From contig NZ_CP061378.1 of assembly GCF_015624485.1 (NCBI RefSeq), positions 5,146,001-5,210,000 on the forward strand: DNA of 64,000 bases. The letters run 5' to 3'. Position 1 is the first letter of the stretch. The number at the start of each line of letters is the position of its first letter. Position numbers and translations under genes: made by a program. Positions 54,282 through 62,738 of the stretch are shown one piece after another. This DNA comes from Bradyrhizobium genosp. L. GTDB taxonomy: Bacteria; Pseudomonadota; Alphaproteobacteria; Rhizobiales; Xanthobacteraceae. The notes below the pieces were generated by a model. It had not been told where the DNA came from and did not search any database. It saw only the letters and a list, made by a program, of their open reading frames with translations.

Positions 54282-55595
54282 ATGTCGGGAACAGGACAAA
54301 CACTTTACCGGCGCGCCCGCAAGGTGATCCCCGGCGGGACACAATTGCTGTCGAAGCGGCCGGAAATGTTCCTGCCCGAGCAGTGGCCGAGCTACTTCAA
54401 ATCGGCCAAGGGCGCCGAGGTCACCGACCTCGACGGCAAGACCTATCTCGACATGAGCTATTGCGGCATCGGCGCCACCATCCTGGGTTTTGCCGATCCC
54501 GACGTCGATCAGGCCGTGAAGACCGCGATCGACCTGGGCTCGATGTCGACCCTGAACTGTGCCGAGGATATCGAGCTCGCCGAGCTCCTGGTCGAGCTGC
54601 ATCCATGGGCGGACATGGTGCGGTTCGGCCGCGCCGGCGGCGAGGCGATGGCGATCGCGATCCGGATCGCGCGCGCCGCGACCGGCCGCGACATGGTGGC
54701 ATTCTGCGGCTATCACGGCTGGCACGACTGGTATCTCAGCGCCAATCTCGGCGAGACCACGGCGCTCGACGGCCATCTGCTGCCCGGCCTCGATACCAAG
54801 GGCGTGCCGCGCGGCCTCGCCGGCCTGATGCATCCATTCCACTTCAACAAGCTCGACGAGATCGAGGCGATCGTCGCCGCGCATGGCGATCGGCTCGCCG
54901 CGATCGTGATGGAGCCGGTGCGCTCGAGCGAGCCGGAGCCCGCCTTCATCAAGGGCATCCGCGCGCTCGCCGACCGCTGCGGCGCCGCGCTGATCTTCGA
55001 CGAGGTGACGTCGGGCTTCCGGATCAATTCCGGCGGCGCGCATCTCGCCTATGGCGTCGACCCCGATATCGCGGTATTCGCGAAGGCGATCGCCAACGGC
55101 TTCCCGATGGCCGCGATCGTCGGCCGCGCATCGGTGATGGACTCCGCGCAGGAGACCTTCGTCAGCTCGACCGCCTGGACCGAGCGCGTCGGTCCGGTGG
55201 CAGCGCTCGCCACGCTGCGCAAGCATCGCGAGCAGAATGTCGCCCGGCACCTGATGCGGATCGGCACCCGCGTGCAGAAGGGTTGGACCGAAGCGGCGCA
55301 GGCCAACGGCCTCCCCGTGCACGTCTCCGGCATCTCCCCGCTCGGCCACTTTGCGTTTGAGCTACCCGAGGCGCAGGAGGTCCGCACACTGTTCACCCAG
55401 ATGATGCTCGACCGCGGCATCTTCGCCACCGGCTCGTTCTACGCGATGTGGGCGCATACCGACGCCCATGTCGACCGCTATCTGGAGGCGGTGAACGAGG
55501 TGTTCCGCGAGCTGCGCTCCGCAGTCGACCAGAAGGCGGTCAAGCAATTGCTGCGCGGCCCGGTCGCGCATTCCGGCTTCAAGCGGCTGACCTGA
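54282..55595 (+). CDS. Class III PLP aminotransferase, glutamate-1-semialdehyde mutase-like
   Basis: The 437-residue enzyme shows RKVIPGGTQLLSKRPEMF, the substrate-phosphate region MVRFGRAGGEAMAIAIRIAR, CGYHGWHDWY, LIFDEVTSGFR (PLP Asp) and VFAKAIANGFPMAAI with the Schiff-base lysine. This is the family of HemL and related sugar or amino-acid aminotransferases. Being flanked by polysaccharide genes suggests it makes an amino-substituted precursor for the glycan and not haem. ATG 54282, after GAATTGGG, is preferred to an upstream in-frame start. Confidence 0.82.
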   Translation: MSGTGQTLYRRARKVIPGGTQLLSKRPEMFLPEQWPSYFKSAKGAEVTDLDGKTYLDMSYCGIGATILGFADPDVDQAVKTAIDLGSMSTLNCAEDIELAELLVELHPWADMVRFGRAGGEAMAIAIRIARAATGRDMVAFCGYHGWHDWYLSANLGETTALDGHLLPGLDTKGVPRGLAGLMHPFHFNKLDEIEAIVAAHGDRLAAIVMEPVRSSEPEPAFIKGIRALADRCGAALIFDEVTSGFRINSGGAHLAYGVDPDIAVFAKAIANGFPMAAIVGRASVMDSAQETFVSSTAWTERVGPVAALATLRKHREQNVARHLMRIGTRVQKGWTEAAQANGLPVHVSGISPLGHFAFELPEAQEVRTLFTQMMLDRGIFATGSFYAMWAHTDAHVDRYLEAVNEVFRELRSAVDQKAVKQLLRGPVAHSGFKRLT

Positions 55596-55598
55596 TCA

Positions 55599-55648
55599 GC
55601 GCGTTTTCGAGCGAAGTGGATGCCGGTTCGCGTCAAGAAAACGCGTCC
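55599..55648. repeat. Palindromic intergenic repeat, CGCGTTTTC...GAAAACGCG family
   Basis: The arms CGCGTTTTC (55600-55608) and GAAAACGCG (55637-55645) flank GAGCGAAGTGGATGCCGGTT. I associate this element with dispersed repeats of Bradyrhizobium. It fills the gap between the convergent aminotransferase and hexapeptide-transferase genes. Confidence 0.72.
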
Positions 55649-55653
55649 AAAAT

Positions 55654-56319
55654 CTAGCTCGTAATCCCGAAGATGCCGCGCATCACGTTGCGCGACGTCG
55701 GCGAACGGCGCGCATTCGGATAGATCCCGTGCAGCACGCTGTCGGCCGCAAGCACCCCGCCGTCGATGATGATCGCGCCGGTCGAGACAAAGCTGTTGTC
55801 GCCGACCGCGGTCTTGCCGATCACCCGGCCGCCGCCATACATGACGACGCCGCGGCCGAACGACGGATAGTCGTTGTCGAGGTTCGCCCCGACCGTGCAG
55901 TTGTGATAGCAGAGAAAATAATCCGCATAGCTGGCGCGCCCGAGCACGGTGCCGACCGGATGCTGGACCGCGAACACGTCGGGCAGCTCGACCTCGTAGA
56001 ACGCATCGAGCCCGTGCAGCGCCTTGTTCAGCGCATAGGCCTTGTCGGCGATCGGATGGCCCGGCTTCTCGCGAAACGCCGTGTTGGCGAGGTAATACAG
56101 GAAGATCGCATACTGGTCGGAATGCCGGTGCGAGAACCACGCCTCGCCATTGGCAGAGAAGCCCTTCAGCCTGACCCGAGAGAAGCAATGCTCGACCCGG
56201 CCGAGCGCCTTGTCGATGAATCCCGGCAAATCGCCGAGATCGGCGCCATCGGGAAACAGGTTCTCGAACTGCTTCTGCACGTAGAGCACCAGTTCGTTAC
56301 GGCCAAGCGAGAGCTGCAT
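55654..56319 (-). CDS. Serine acetyltransferase-like hexapeptide transferase with an N-terminal alpha-helical domain
   Basis: The 221-residue protein has an N-terminal part (about 1-110) without clear hexapeptides. It is followed by a left-handed beta-helix region (HPVGTVLGRASYADYFLCYHN, TVGANLDND, VIGKTAVGDNSFVSTGAIIIDGG) that resembles serine O-acetyltransferase. ATG 56319 lies just after the wbuZ stop on the same strand (4 bp apart), so it is the last gene of the leftward nonulosonate operon. It may acetylate or otherwise acylate the sugar; the N-terminal domain is unfamiliar to me. Confidence 0.72.
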   Translation of the reverse strand: MQLSLGRNELVLYVQKQFENLFPDGADLGDLPGFIDKALGRVEHCFSRVRLKGFSANGEAWFSHRHSDQYAIFLYYLANTAFREKPGHPIADKAYALNKALHGLDAFYEVELPDVFAVQHPVGTVLGRASYADYFLCYHNCTVGANLDNDYPSFGRGVVMYGGGRVIGKTAVGDNSFVSTGAIIIDGGVLAADSVLHGIYPNARRSPTSRNVMRGIFGITS

Positions 56320-56323
56320 GGTG

Positions 56324-57100
56324 CTAGTTCCTGCTCGACGAGCTCGCGCGCACGTCGAGACCGCGCGAGAACAGATGGCTGCGCAGCTTGATCGGGCTGT
56401 GATCGGTGAACAGGAACATCGACGAGATCGCGACCGCCGACGCGCCGGCCTCGAGCGCGTCGATGGCATGCTGCAGCGAGCCGCAGCCGCCGGACACGAT
56501 CAGCGGCACGCTCAGCGCGCGCGACGCTTCGTGGATCACGTCGAGGTCGTAGCCCGACATGGTGCCGTCGCGGTCGATCGAACCGAGCAGCACCTCGCCG
56601 CAATGCAGATCCTCGCAGCGCCTGGCCCACTCAACCGGATCGAGCGCAACCTGCTCGCGGCCGCCGTCGATGAACACACGAGCCTCACCGGGGCCGGTCA
56701 TCTTGTAGTCGATCGAGACCGTCATGCACTGGTCGCCGAAAGTGCGCGCCGCCTCGCGCAAAAATCCCGGGCGGCGCACCGCCTCCGAATTGACCGAGAC
56801 CTTGTCGGCGCCGGCGCGCAGCAGCATGTTGACGTCGTCGAGCGTCTTGACTCCGCCGCCGACCGTGAACGGCATGAAGATCTCTTCCGACATCCGCTCG
56901 ATGATCTCGACGACGCGGCTGCGCGAGGCCGCGCTCGGCACGATGTCGAGCACGATGAGTTCGTCGACGCCGTAATCGTTGTAGACCTTGGCCGTGGTCA
57001 CCGGATTGCCGGCGACGCGCTCGTTCTCGAAGAAGCGGGTGTATTTGACGAGCCTGCCGTCGCGCAGCAGGAATTTCGGAATCAGGCGCTTCTTCAGCAT
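56324..57100 (-). CDS. wbuZ: HisF paralogue for glycan amidination (WbuZ type)
   Basis: The 258-residue TIM barrel aligns with HisF, but the usual CLD at positions 9-11 is KFL. The catalytic Asp11 of histidine biosynthesis is therefore replaced by Leu, while Asp131 (SID) is retained. FTVGGGV and SGGCGS phosphate loops are present. These features mark the WbuZ/HisF2 branch, which with a HisH-like glutaminase supplies ammonia for converting an acetamido to an acetamidino group on a bacterial sugar. Its start overlaps the glutaminase stop by one base. Confidence 0.88.
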   Translation of the reverse strand: MLKKRLIPKFLLRDGRLVKYTRFFENERVAGNPVTTAKVYNDYGVDELIVLDIVPSAASRSRVVEIIERMSEEIFMPFTVGGGVKTLDDVNMLLRAGADKVSVNSEAVRRPGFLREAARTFGDQCMTVSIDYKMTGPGEARVFIDGGREQVALDPVEWARRCEDLHCGEVLLGSIDRDGTMSGYDLDVIHEASRALSVPLIVSGGCGSLQHAIDALEAGASAVAISSMFLFTDHSPIKLRSHLFSRGLDVRASSSSRN

Positions 57101-57738
57101 CAGGGATTCCAGCGCAGGAAATTACCGACCAGCTCGATGCCGCTGTCCTGGCTTTTCTCCGGATGGAACTGGGTCGCCGCGATGTTGTCGCGGGCGATGA
57201 TCGCGGTGACCGGCTGGCCGTATTGGGCGTAACCGACCACGTCGGCTTCGGCGTTGCAGCGCATCGCGAAGCTGTGGACGAAATAGAACGCCAGATTGTT
57301 CTCGCGGATGTTGGCGAGGATCGGGTGGCTGCGCTGCTTCGCCACCATGTTCCAGCCCATATGCGGGATCTTCAGCGACGGATCGTTCGGCGAAAGCCGC
57401 AGCACGTCGGCGTCGAACCAGCCGAGCCCCCGATGCCGCACGCCGTCATCGGTGTGCTCCTCGGAGGTGTTGGCCAGCAGTTGCATGCCGAGGCAGACCG
57501 CGAGAAACGGCTTGCCCTTCTCGCGGACATGGCGCTCCAGCATCGCGTCGATGCCGCGGGCGCGGATGTTGCTCATGGCGTCGCCGAATGCGCCGACGCC
57601 GGGCAAGATCACATGCGAGGCGCCGGCGATCGCGCCCTCGTCATGGGTGACGACGGGGTCGAAGCCGCAATACTCGACGGCGTTGCGCACCGACCGCACA
57701 TTGTTGATGCCGTAGTCGACGATCGCAACGTGTGACAT
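57100..57738 (-). CDS. wbuY: HisH-like glutamine amidotransferase for glycan amidination (WbuY type)
   Basis: The 212-residue class I glutaminase has VAIVDYGINNVRSV at the N terminus, VILPGVGAFGDAM, the nucleophile Cys82 in FLAVCLGMQLL, and the His-Glu pair in TQFHPEKSQ. It would release ammonia from glutamine and channel it through the HisF paralogue to WbuX. Its location with no histidine-biosynthesis genes, and with wbuX and wbuZ either side, argues for the sugar-modification role. ATG 57738 is chosen by homology over one seven codons upstream. Confidence 0.88.
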   Translation of the reverse strand: MSHVAIVDYGINNVRSVRNAVEYCGFDPVVTHDEGAIAGASHVILPGVGAFGDAMSNIRARGIDAMLERHVREKGKPFLAVCLGMQLLANTSEEHTDDGVRHRGLGWFDADVLRLSPNDPSLKIPHMGWNMVAKQRSHPILANIRENNLAFYFVHSFAMRCNAEADVVGYAQYGQPVTAIIARDNIAATQFHPEKSQDSGIELVGNFLRWNP

Positions 57739-57774
57739 CGCCCCGCTCCCGCCGCGCACCGCGGCCCGGTCCGA

Positions 57775-58953
57775 CTAGCCCTTGCCGCCGATCTCGACGC
57801 CCGGATGGTTCGGCCACGCGACGTGGGTGTTGTTCCACTTGTCCATGTCGGGCATGCGCCGGCCGGGCTCGACCTTGTTCGGGGAGAATTGCCAGGGGCT
57901 GACCTCGTGCTTGATCGCAATGCCGAGGAACTGCTCCTCGGTCAGTTGCAGATAGTCGAGGAACAGGTCGAGGCTCGGCGGCCGCTTGCCGTCGAACTCG
58001 CGCACCAGCGCCTCGCCCTGCTCGCGGGTCATGCGCTTGTTGCGGATGTCGATATTGGCGAGATGGTTGGTCCGGCCCATGCCGCGCTTGATGTATTTCA
58101 GATAGTCGCGCACGCCCTGGAAGAAGCACTCGATCTTCTCATAGTCGAATTCCGGCGGAATGCCCTCGACCTCCTGGCCCTTCCAGCCGAGCTCGCGCTT
58201 GATGATCTCGACGTGCTTCCTGGTGTCCCACTTGATGTAGCTGCCGAGGCAGATCGAGCGGCACTTGATCCGCATCAGATCCTTGCGCGGCGGATAGACG
58301 AACGGGTAGAGGTCGCGCTTGGCGACGCGGCCGCCGAGGAACTCGTACATGTCGTCGGCGGTGATGCCGAGATTCATCGCGCGGTTGAAGCGCTTCTCGT
58401 CGACCTCCTCCATCTCGTCATAGGAGTAGAACGACTGGTATTCGGCCAGGCTCTCGCCCCAAAACAGCAGTGGCGTCTCGTAACGGATCGCGATCTGCAT
58501 GGTGTGGGCATAGATGCCGGTATGGCAGTGCCAGCAGAAGTCGCCGCGGCGCTTCAGCGATTCCAGCATCAGCTCGCGCACCACGTGCCAGTTCGGCGTG
58601 AAGTTCAGCACGTCGACGCCGAGCTGCTTGAACACGCTGGTGTTGTTCTCTTCGACCAGCGGCCGGTAGAACCAGTGGTCGAAGCGCACCACCAGCGGCT
58701 TGAGGCCGAGCTTGCGCACCACGTACCAGAGCTGGAACACGCTGTCCTTGCCGCCTGAAAACGGCACGATGCAGTCGTACAGCCCCTTGTCGCGGTATTG
58801 GCTGACCAGTTCCTGCATCTGCTTGTAACGGTCATCCCAGTCGATCTGGGTGTCACGCACCTCGATCTGGCGGCAGACGCTGCACGAGCCGGCGTCGTCG
58901 AACGATGTCGCTTCGGCCGTTTCCGGCAATAAGCACTTGCTACAGCTCAACAT
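57775..58953 (-). CDS. wbuX: N-acetyl sugar amidotransferase (WbuX/PseA/WbpG type)
   Basis: The 392-residue protein has an N-terminal CxxC pair (Cys4/Cys7 and Cys24/Cys27, likely zinc), the ATP-pyrophosphatase P-loop PFSGGKDS at 64-71, and a FCWHCHTGIY cysteine cluster near 140. These define the family that adenylates and aminates an N-acetyl group to give an acetamidino group on nonulosonic or diaminouronic acids. It uses ammonia from the WbuY/WbuZ pair. It lies 36 bp upstream of wbuY on the same strand. Confidence 0.9.
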   Translation of the reverse strand: MLSCSKCLLPETAEATSFDDAGSCSVCRQIEVRDTQIDWDDRYKQMQELVSQYRDKGLYDCIVPFSGGKDSVFQLWYVVRKLGLKPLVVRFDHWFYRPLVEENNTSVFKQLGVDVLNFTPNWHVVRELMLESLKRRGDFCWHCHTGIYAHTMQIAIRYETPLLFWGESLAEYQSFYSYDEMEEVDEKRFNRAMNLGITADDMYEFLGGRVAKRDLYPFVYPPRKDLMRIKCRSICLGSYIKWDTRKHVEIIKRELGWKGQEVEGIPPEFDYEKIECFFQGVRDYLKYIKRGMGRTNHLANIDIRNKRMTREQGEALVREFDGKRPPSLDLFLDYLQLTEEQFLGIAIKHEVSPWQFSPNKVEPGRRMPDMDKWNNTHVAWPNHPGVEIGGKG

Positions 58954-58992
58954 TTCGAAAGTTCTCGCAATTGCATGGACTTTGTTGACGGC

Positions 58993-59805
58993 TTACCACG
59001 CCGTCCAGCCTCCGTCGACCGCAATGCACTGGCCGGTGACATAGGCCGACAGGTCGCTCGCCAGATAAGCGACGGCGCCCTTCATGTCGTCCTCGGTCGC
59101 CATCCGGCCAAGCGGCGTGCGGGCCACGTAGCGGCTCAGGAACGGCTCCGGCGTGGCGCGGAACACGCCGCCGGGCGCGACGGCGTTGACCCGGACCCGC
59201 GGCGCCATGGTGGTGGCAAGCCACCGCGTCATCTGCAACAGGCCGCCCTTGCTCGCCGCATAGGCCGCCGGATTGCCGAGGCTGGTTCCCTCGTAGAGCC
59301 GCCAGTCCGGCCCGGCGAGCCCGTAGATCGAGGAGATGTTGATTACGCTGCCATGGCCCGATGCCGCGAGGTCCTCGGCCGCCGCCTGAACCAGGATGAA
59401 CGGTGCAGTCAAATTGACCTCGAGCGCCCGCCGCCAGGTCGAATCCGACTGCTGCGCGAACGGCACCGCCCAGCCTTCGAGCCCGCTGGTACCGACAAAG
59501 GCGGCGCAATTGACGATGACATCGATGCGGCCGAATTTGTCGCGCACCCGGCGCGGCAGCTCATGCACGGCGGCGGACTGCTCGAAATCGCACGCGAAAC
59601 CCTCGGCGCTGACCGACCAGCGCTCGGCCAGCGTGGCCGCGGCATCGGCGCCGGCGGACTCCGCGATGTCGACGAGCGCGATATTAGCGCCGAGCTCGGC
59701 AAGCCCGTCGGCGATCGCACGGCCGATATGGCCGGCACCGCCGGTGACGAGCGCGACGCGCCCGCCGAGCGACATCATCTCTCGCAGCGAGCGCTCGGTG
59801 CTCAT
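58993..59805 (-). CDS. ptmA: SDR oxidoreductase, PtmA-like
   Basis: The 270-residue classical SDR has TGGAGHIGRAIADGL at 21-35, NCAAFVG, the catalytic Ser in INISSIYG (near 158) and YAASK (Tyr182, Lys186), and ends GQCIAVDGGWTAW. Homologues called PtmA act early in the GDP-sugar legionaminic acid route in Campylobacter. The genomic link to ptmE supports that, but the exact reaction is not established by sequence. It overlaps ptmE by 4 bp. Confidence 0.8.
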   Translation of the reverse strand: MSTERSLREMMSLGGRVALVTGGAGHIGRAIADGLAELGANIALVDIAESAGADAAATLAERWSVSAEGFACDFEQSAAVHELPRRVRDKFGRIDVIVNCAAFVGTSGLEGWAVPFAQQSDSTWRRALEVNLTAPFILVQAAAEDLAASGHGSVINISSIYGLAGPDWRLYEGTSLGNPAAYAASKGGLLQMTRWLATTMAPRVRVNAVAPGGVFRATPEPFLSRYVARTPLGRMATEDDMKGAVAYLASDLSAYVTGQCIAVDGGWTAW

Positions 59806-60842
59806 CCAAAGATCCTCTGGAATTCGTCGGAGGCGCGCTGCAAATCGTCGAGACGGCCGACATCGATCCAGTATTCCCGCAGCGGGAACACCACCGATTG
59901 CTTGCCGTCGGCGATGGTGCGCTCGATCAGCGTCGGCATGTCGACCGCCTCGTTGGGCTTGAGATGATCGAGCATGCCGGGATCGAGCAGATAGACCCCG
60001 GCGTTGACGAAGAACTTCTGGGTCGGCTTCTCGCGGATGCCGACCAGGCGATGATCGTCGAAGTCGATCACGCCGAACGGCACGGTCACCGAATGCTCGC
60101 GCACGCAGACCGTGGAGAATGCCTGATGCTGGTGATGGTATTTCAGGAGCTGCTCGAAATTCACCGTGGTGAGCAGATCGCCGTTCATGACGAAGAACGC
60201 CTGCTTCGGCCGCTCGGGCAATAGTGACAGCGCGCCGGCGGTGCCGAGCCGCTCATTCTCCTGCAGGTAGTTGATCTCGACGCCCCAGGCCGAACCGTCG
60301 CCGAAATAGTCGCGGATCATGTCGGCCTTGTAGTTCACCGAGATGAAGAACTTGCCGAAGCCGGCCTTGACGAAGCCGCCGAGCACCGTCTCCAGGATCG
60401 GCTTGTCGCCGACCCGGATCAGCGGCTTCGGAATCTCGTCGGTCAAGGGCTTGAGCCGCGAGCCGAGCCCACCGGCCATCAACACCACCCAGTGATCGGA
60501 TTGCTGGGCGAGCGCCAGATCGTCGATCAGCTTGACCTCGATCACCCGGCCTTCGGGATCGACGATCGGCAACTGATGGATCGAATACTTGCGCATCAGG
60601 TTCAGCGCCGCGGGATTGGAGATGCCGGCCGGCGCGGTGATCGGCTTGCGGTTCATCACAAGCTCGACCGACGCATCGAGCGCGACACCGCCGAGCAACG
60701 CACGCCGCACGTCGCCGTCGGTCACGGTGCCGACGATCCTGCCGTCGCGCTCGACGACGGCAAGCTGCAAATTGCCCTCGTCGATCCGCCGCAGCGTCTC
60801 GATCAAAGGCGTATCTTCACTGACGACAAACACCCCGTTCAT
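59802..60842 (-). CDS. ptmE: CBS-domain sugar-1-phosphate nucleotidyltransferase, PtmE-like
   Basis: The 346-residue protein has a pair of CBS domains (about residues 5-115, including VVERDGRIVGTVTDGDVRRALL) followed by a nucleotidyltransferase domain starting WVVLMAGGLGSRLKPLTDE. The latter also shows IPKPLIRVGDKPIL, and AFFVMNGDLLTT with the metal Asp. This CBS-NTP transferase order is the hallmark of PtmE, the glucosamine-1-phosphate guanylyltransferase of GDP-route legionaminic acid synthesis. CBS domains suggest control by adenine nucleotides. It is 6 bp after neuD. Confidence 0.88.
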   Translation of the reverse strand: MNGVFVVSEDTPLIETLRRIDEGNLQLAVVERDGRIVGTVTDGDVRRALLGGVALDASVELVMNRKPITAPAGISNPAALNLMRKYSIHQLPIVDPEGRVIEVKLIDDLALAQQSDHWVVLMAGGLGSRLKPLTDEIPKPLIRVGDKPILETVLGGFVKAGFGKFFISVNYKADMIRDYFGDGSAWGVEINYLQENERLGTAGALSLLPERPKQAFFVMNGDLLTTVNFEQLLKYHHQHQAFSTVCVREHSVTVPFGVIDFDDHRLVGIREKPTQKFFVNAGVYLLDPGMLDHLKPNEAVDMPTLIERTIADGKQSVVFPLREYWIDVGRLDDLQRASDEFQRIFG

Positions 60843-60848
60843 GGCAAT

Positions 60849-61478
60849 TCAATCCCGGCCGCCGGCGAAGGCGCCCGCCTCAATATTCTTTGCAACCACG
60901 GCGCCGGCGGCGACGATCGATCCCGCCCCCACGTTGACGCCAACCAAGATCACCGCTCCGGCGCCGATATGCGCGCCCTCGCCAACCGACGCGCCGCCAC
61001 ACAGGATGGCCCCGGGAGCAATATGCGCGTGATCACCGACCACGCAATCATGCTCGACCACCGCGCGGCTGTTTACCAGCGCGTTGCGGCCGATCCGCGC
61101 CGCGGGCTGGATCACCGCTCCCGCCATCACCTGCGCGCCGTCGCTGAGCACGGCATCGGAGGCGATCACGGCGGAGGCGTGCGAGATCACCGGAAACCTG
61201 TAGCCCAGCTCGGCAAAACGGCCAAATAGCGCGCGCCGGCCGGCGAGCCCGGAATCGGAGCGCGAGGCGCGGTTGCCGAGGCCGTTGGCCAGTTCGACCG
61301 ACGCGACGTCCATTTTAAGGATTTCTTCGTCAGGTCCGGTGATCGGAACGGCGCCGATGGACTGGCCGATCCGCGCGGCGTCGCGGTCGGTCACGGCCGT
61401 GGGCCTGACGCCGCGGCTCAGCAAGGCCTCGATGACGACGCGGGCATGGCCGCCGGCGCAAAGCACGATCAGGCTCAT
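60849..61478 (-). CDS. neuD: NeuD-like sugar O/N-acetyltransferase
   Basis: The 209-residue protein combines an N-terminal nucleotide-fold PglD_N domain (LIVLCAGGHARVVIEALL) with a left-handed beta-helix of hexapeptide repeats (from SHASAVIASDAVLSDGAQVMAGAVI). It ends in VAAGAVVAKNIEAGAFAGG. This is the NeuD/PglD/PerB family, which acetylates nonulosonic acids or their UDP-diamino sugar precursors. It overlaps neuB by 4 bp and precedes ptmE, so it belongs to the nonulosonate operon; it may supply the LegH function. Confidence 0.87.
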   Translation of the reverse strand: MSLIVLCAGGHARVVIEALLSRGVRPTAVTDRDAARIGQSIGAVPITGPDEEILKMDVASVELANGLGNRASRSDSGLAGRRALFGRFAELGYRFPVISHASAVIASDAVLSDGAQVMAGAVIQPAARIGRNALVNSRAVVEHDCVVGDHAHIAPGAILCGGASVGEGAHIGAGAVILVGVNVGAGSIVAAGAVVAKNIEAGAFAGGRD

Positions 61479-62557
61479 GGCTCCAGCGCCTCATTGGCCG
61501 CGTAATCGTGCAGCGCGGCGCGGCCGAGATAGCTCCAATATTCGATCGGCGGAACGCCGCCGCCGGGGCGCTTGACGCCGAGATTGTCCTCGGTGAAGCG
61601 TTCGCCGCGCTTGACCGCACGCAGCGCCACGAGGCTGCGGCGCGCCACCGCGCGGTTCGGTACCTCCTCCGGCGCCGGCACCTTGCGGCCATCGCCGAGC
61701 GCCGCCTCGATGTCGCGGATCGAGGCGACCATCGCGGCCATCTCGTCCGGCTCGATCGAGGCGCGGTGATCGGGACCCGGCAGATTGCGATCGAGCGTCA
61801 GGTGCTTCTCGATCACGGTGGCGCCGAGCGCGACAGCTGCGGCCGCGACATGGATGCCACGGCTGTGGTCTGAGAAGCCGACCCCAAGTCCGAACGCGTC
61901 GCGCAACGTCGCCATCGCACGCAGATTGATCGAGGCCGGGTCGGCCGGATATTCGGTCGTGCAATGCAGCAGCGTGACTTTGGCCCGCAGTTCGTCCCAC
62001 ACCGCGCGGTCGAGCAGCACGTCGGCGAGATTGGCTGGCGTCGGCCGCGCGCCGGCATCGCGGAGATAGCCGAAAGCGATCACGCCGAGCGCCTGCTCGA
62101 CTTCGGCGAGCGTCGCCATGCCGGTCGACAGGATGATCGGCAGCCTGAAGCGCGCCAGATGCAGCAACAACGGTGCGTTGGTGAGATCGCCGGAACCGAC
62201 CTTCAGCGTCGAGACGCCGATGCGCCGGACCAGATGGGTCGCACTGTCGGCGTCGAACGGCGTCGACATGTAGATGATGTCAGCGGCGGCACACGCGGCC
62301 GCGATCCGCGCCTCGTCATCTTCGGACAGCTCGAGCGCGCGCAGCATCTCGAGCTGGGACTGCTCGGTCCCCGTCGTGACCTGCTGATAGCTTGCCTTCG
62401 CCGCCTCGCTGGTGGCGAGCTTGTCGGCGCGGAACGATTGAAACTTGACGACGTCGGCGCCGGCCCGCGCCGCCGCATCCACCAGCGCCAGCGCCCGCGC
62501 GGGATCGCCGTTGTGGTTAACGCCAGCCTCGGCAATGATCAGGGTTCGGCGATGCAT
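61475..62557 (-). CDS. neuB: Nonulosonic acid synthase (NeuB/LegI family)
   Basis: The 360-residue enzyme has IIAEAGVNHNGDPARA at the N terminus, VVKFQSFRADKLAT, STPFDADSATHL, TLKVGSGDLTNAPLL, LLHCTTEYPADP, VGFSDHSRG and VIEKHLTLDRNLPGPDH. These form the NeuB catalytic barrel with metal-binding histidines. A C-terminal SAF antifreeze-like domain includes RRSLVALRAVKRGERFTEDNLGVKRPG. It condenses an N-acylated hexose with phosphoenolpyruvate. It is the first gene of the leftward operon, divergent from neuA. ATG 62557 is chosen because the fold begins there. Confidence 0.94.
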   Translation of the reverse strand: MHRRTLIIAEAGVNHNGDPARALALVDAAARAGADVVKFQSFRADKLATSEAAKASYQQVTTGTEQSQLEMLRALELSEDDEARIAAACAAADIIYMSTPFDADSATHLVRRIGVSTLKVGSGDLTNAPLLLHLARFRLPIILSTGMATLAEVEQALGVIAFGYLRDAGARPTPANLADVLLDRAVWDELRAKVTLLHCTTEYPADPASINLRAMATLRDAFGLGVGFSDHSRGIHVAAAAVALGATVIEKHLTLDRNLPGPDHRASIEPDEMAAMVASIRDIEAALGDGRKVPAPEEVPNRAVARRSLVALRAVKRGERFTEDNLGVKRPGGGVPPIEYWSYLGRAALHDYAANEALEP

Positions 62558-62738
62558 CGGGTTTGTCGCGGGACGCGGTGGGCAATCGAAATCACCCGCC
62601 AATCAAGCGGTTGTCTTAGTCGAGTACACTGGTAAAAGCAACGCGAGCGGGCGGCTTGCACCGGTGTTCCCAAGCCTCCTGTGCGGCATGGAATAACGCC
62701 GCTTTCAGATGGCGCAGATCGCGGGATTGTCGAGGCAA

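Noticed and set aside
62558..62738. Promoter elements in the divergent neuB/neuA gap.
   Set aside because: A TTGTCT-like hexamer near 62612 was seen but no convincing -10 at proper spacing, and no clear dyad, so no promoter is annotated.
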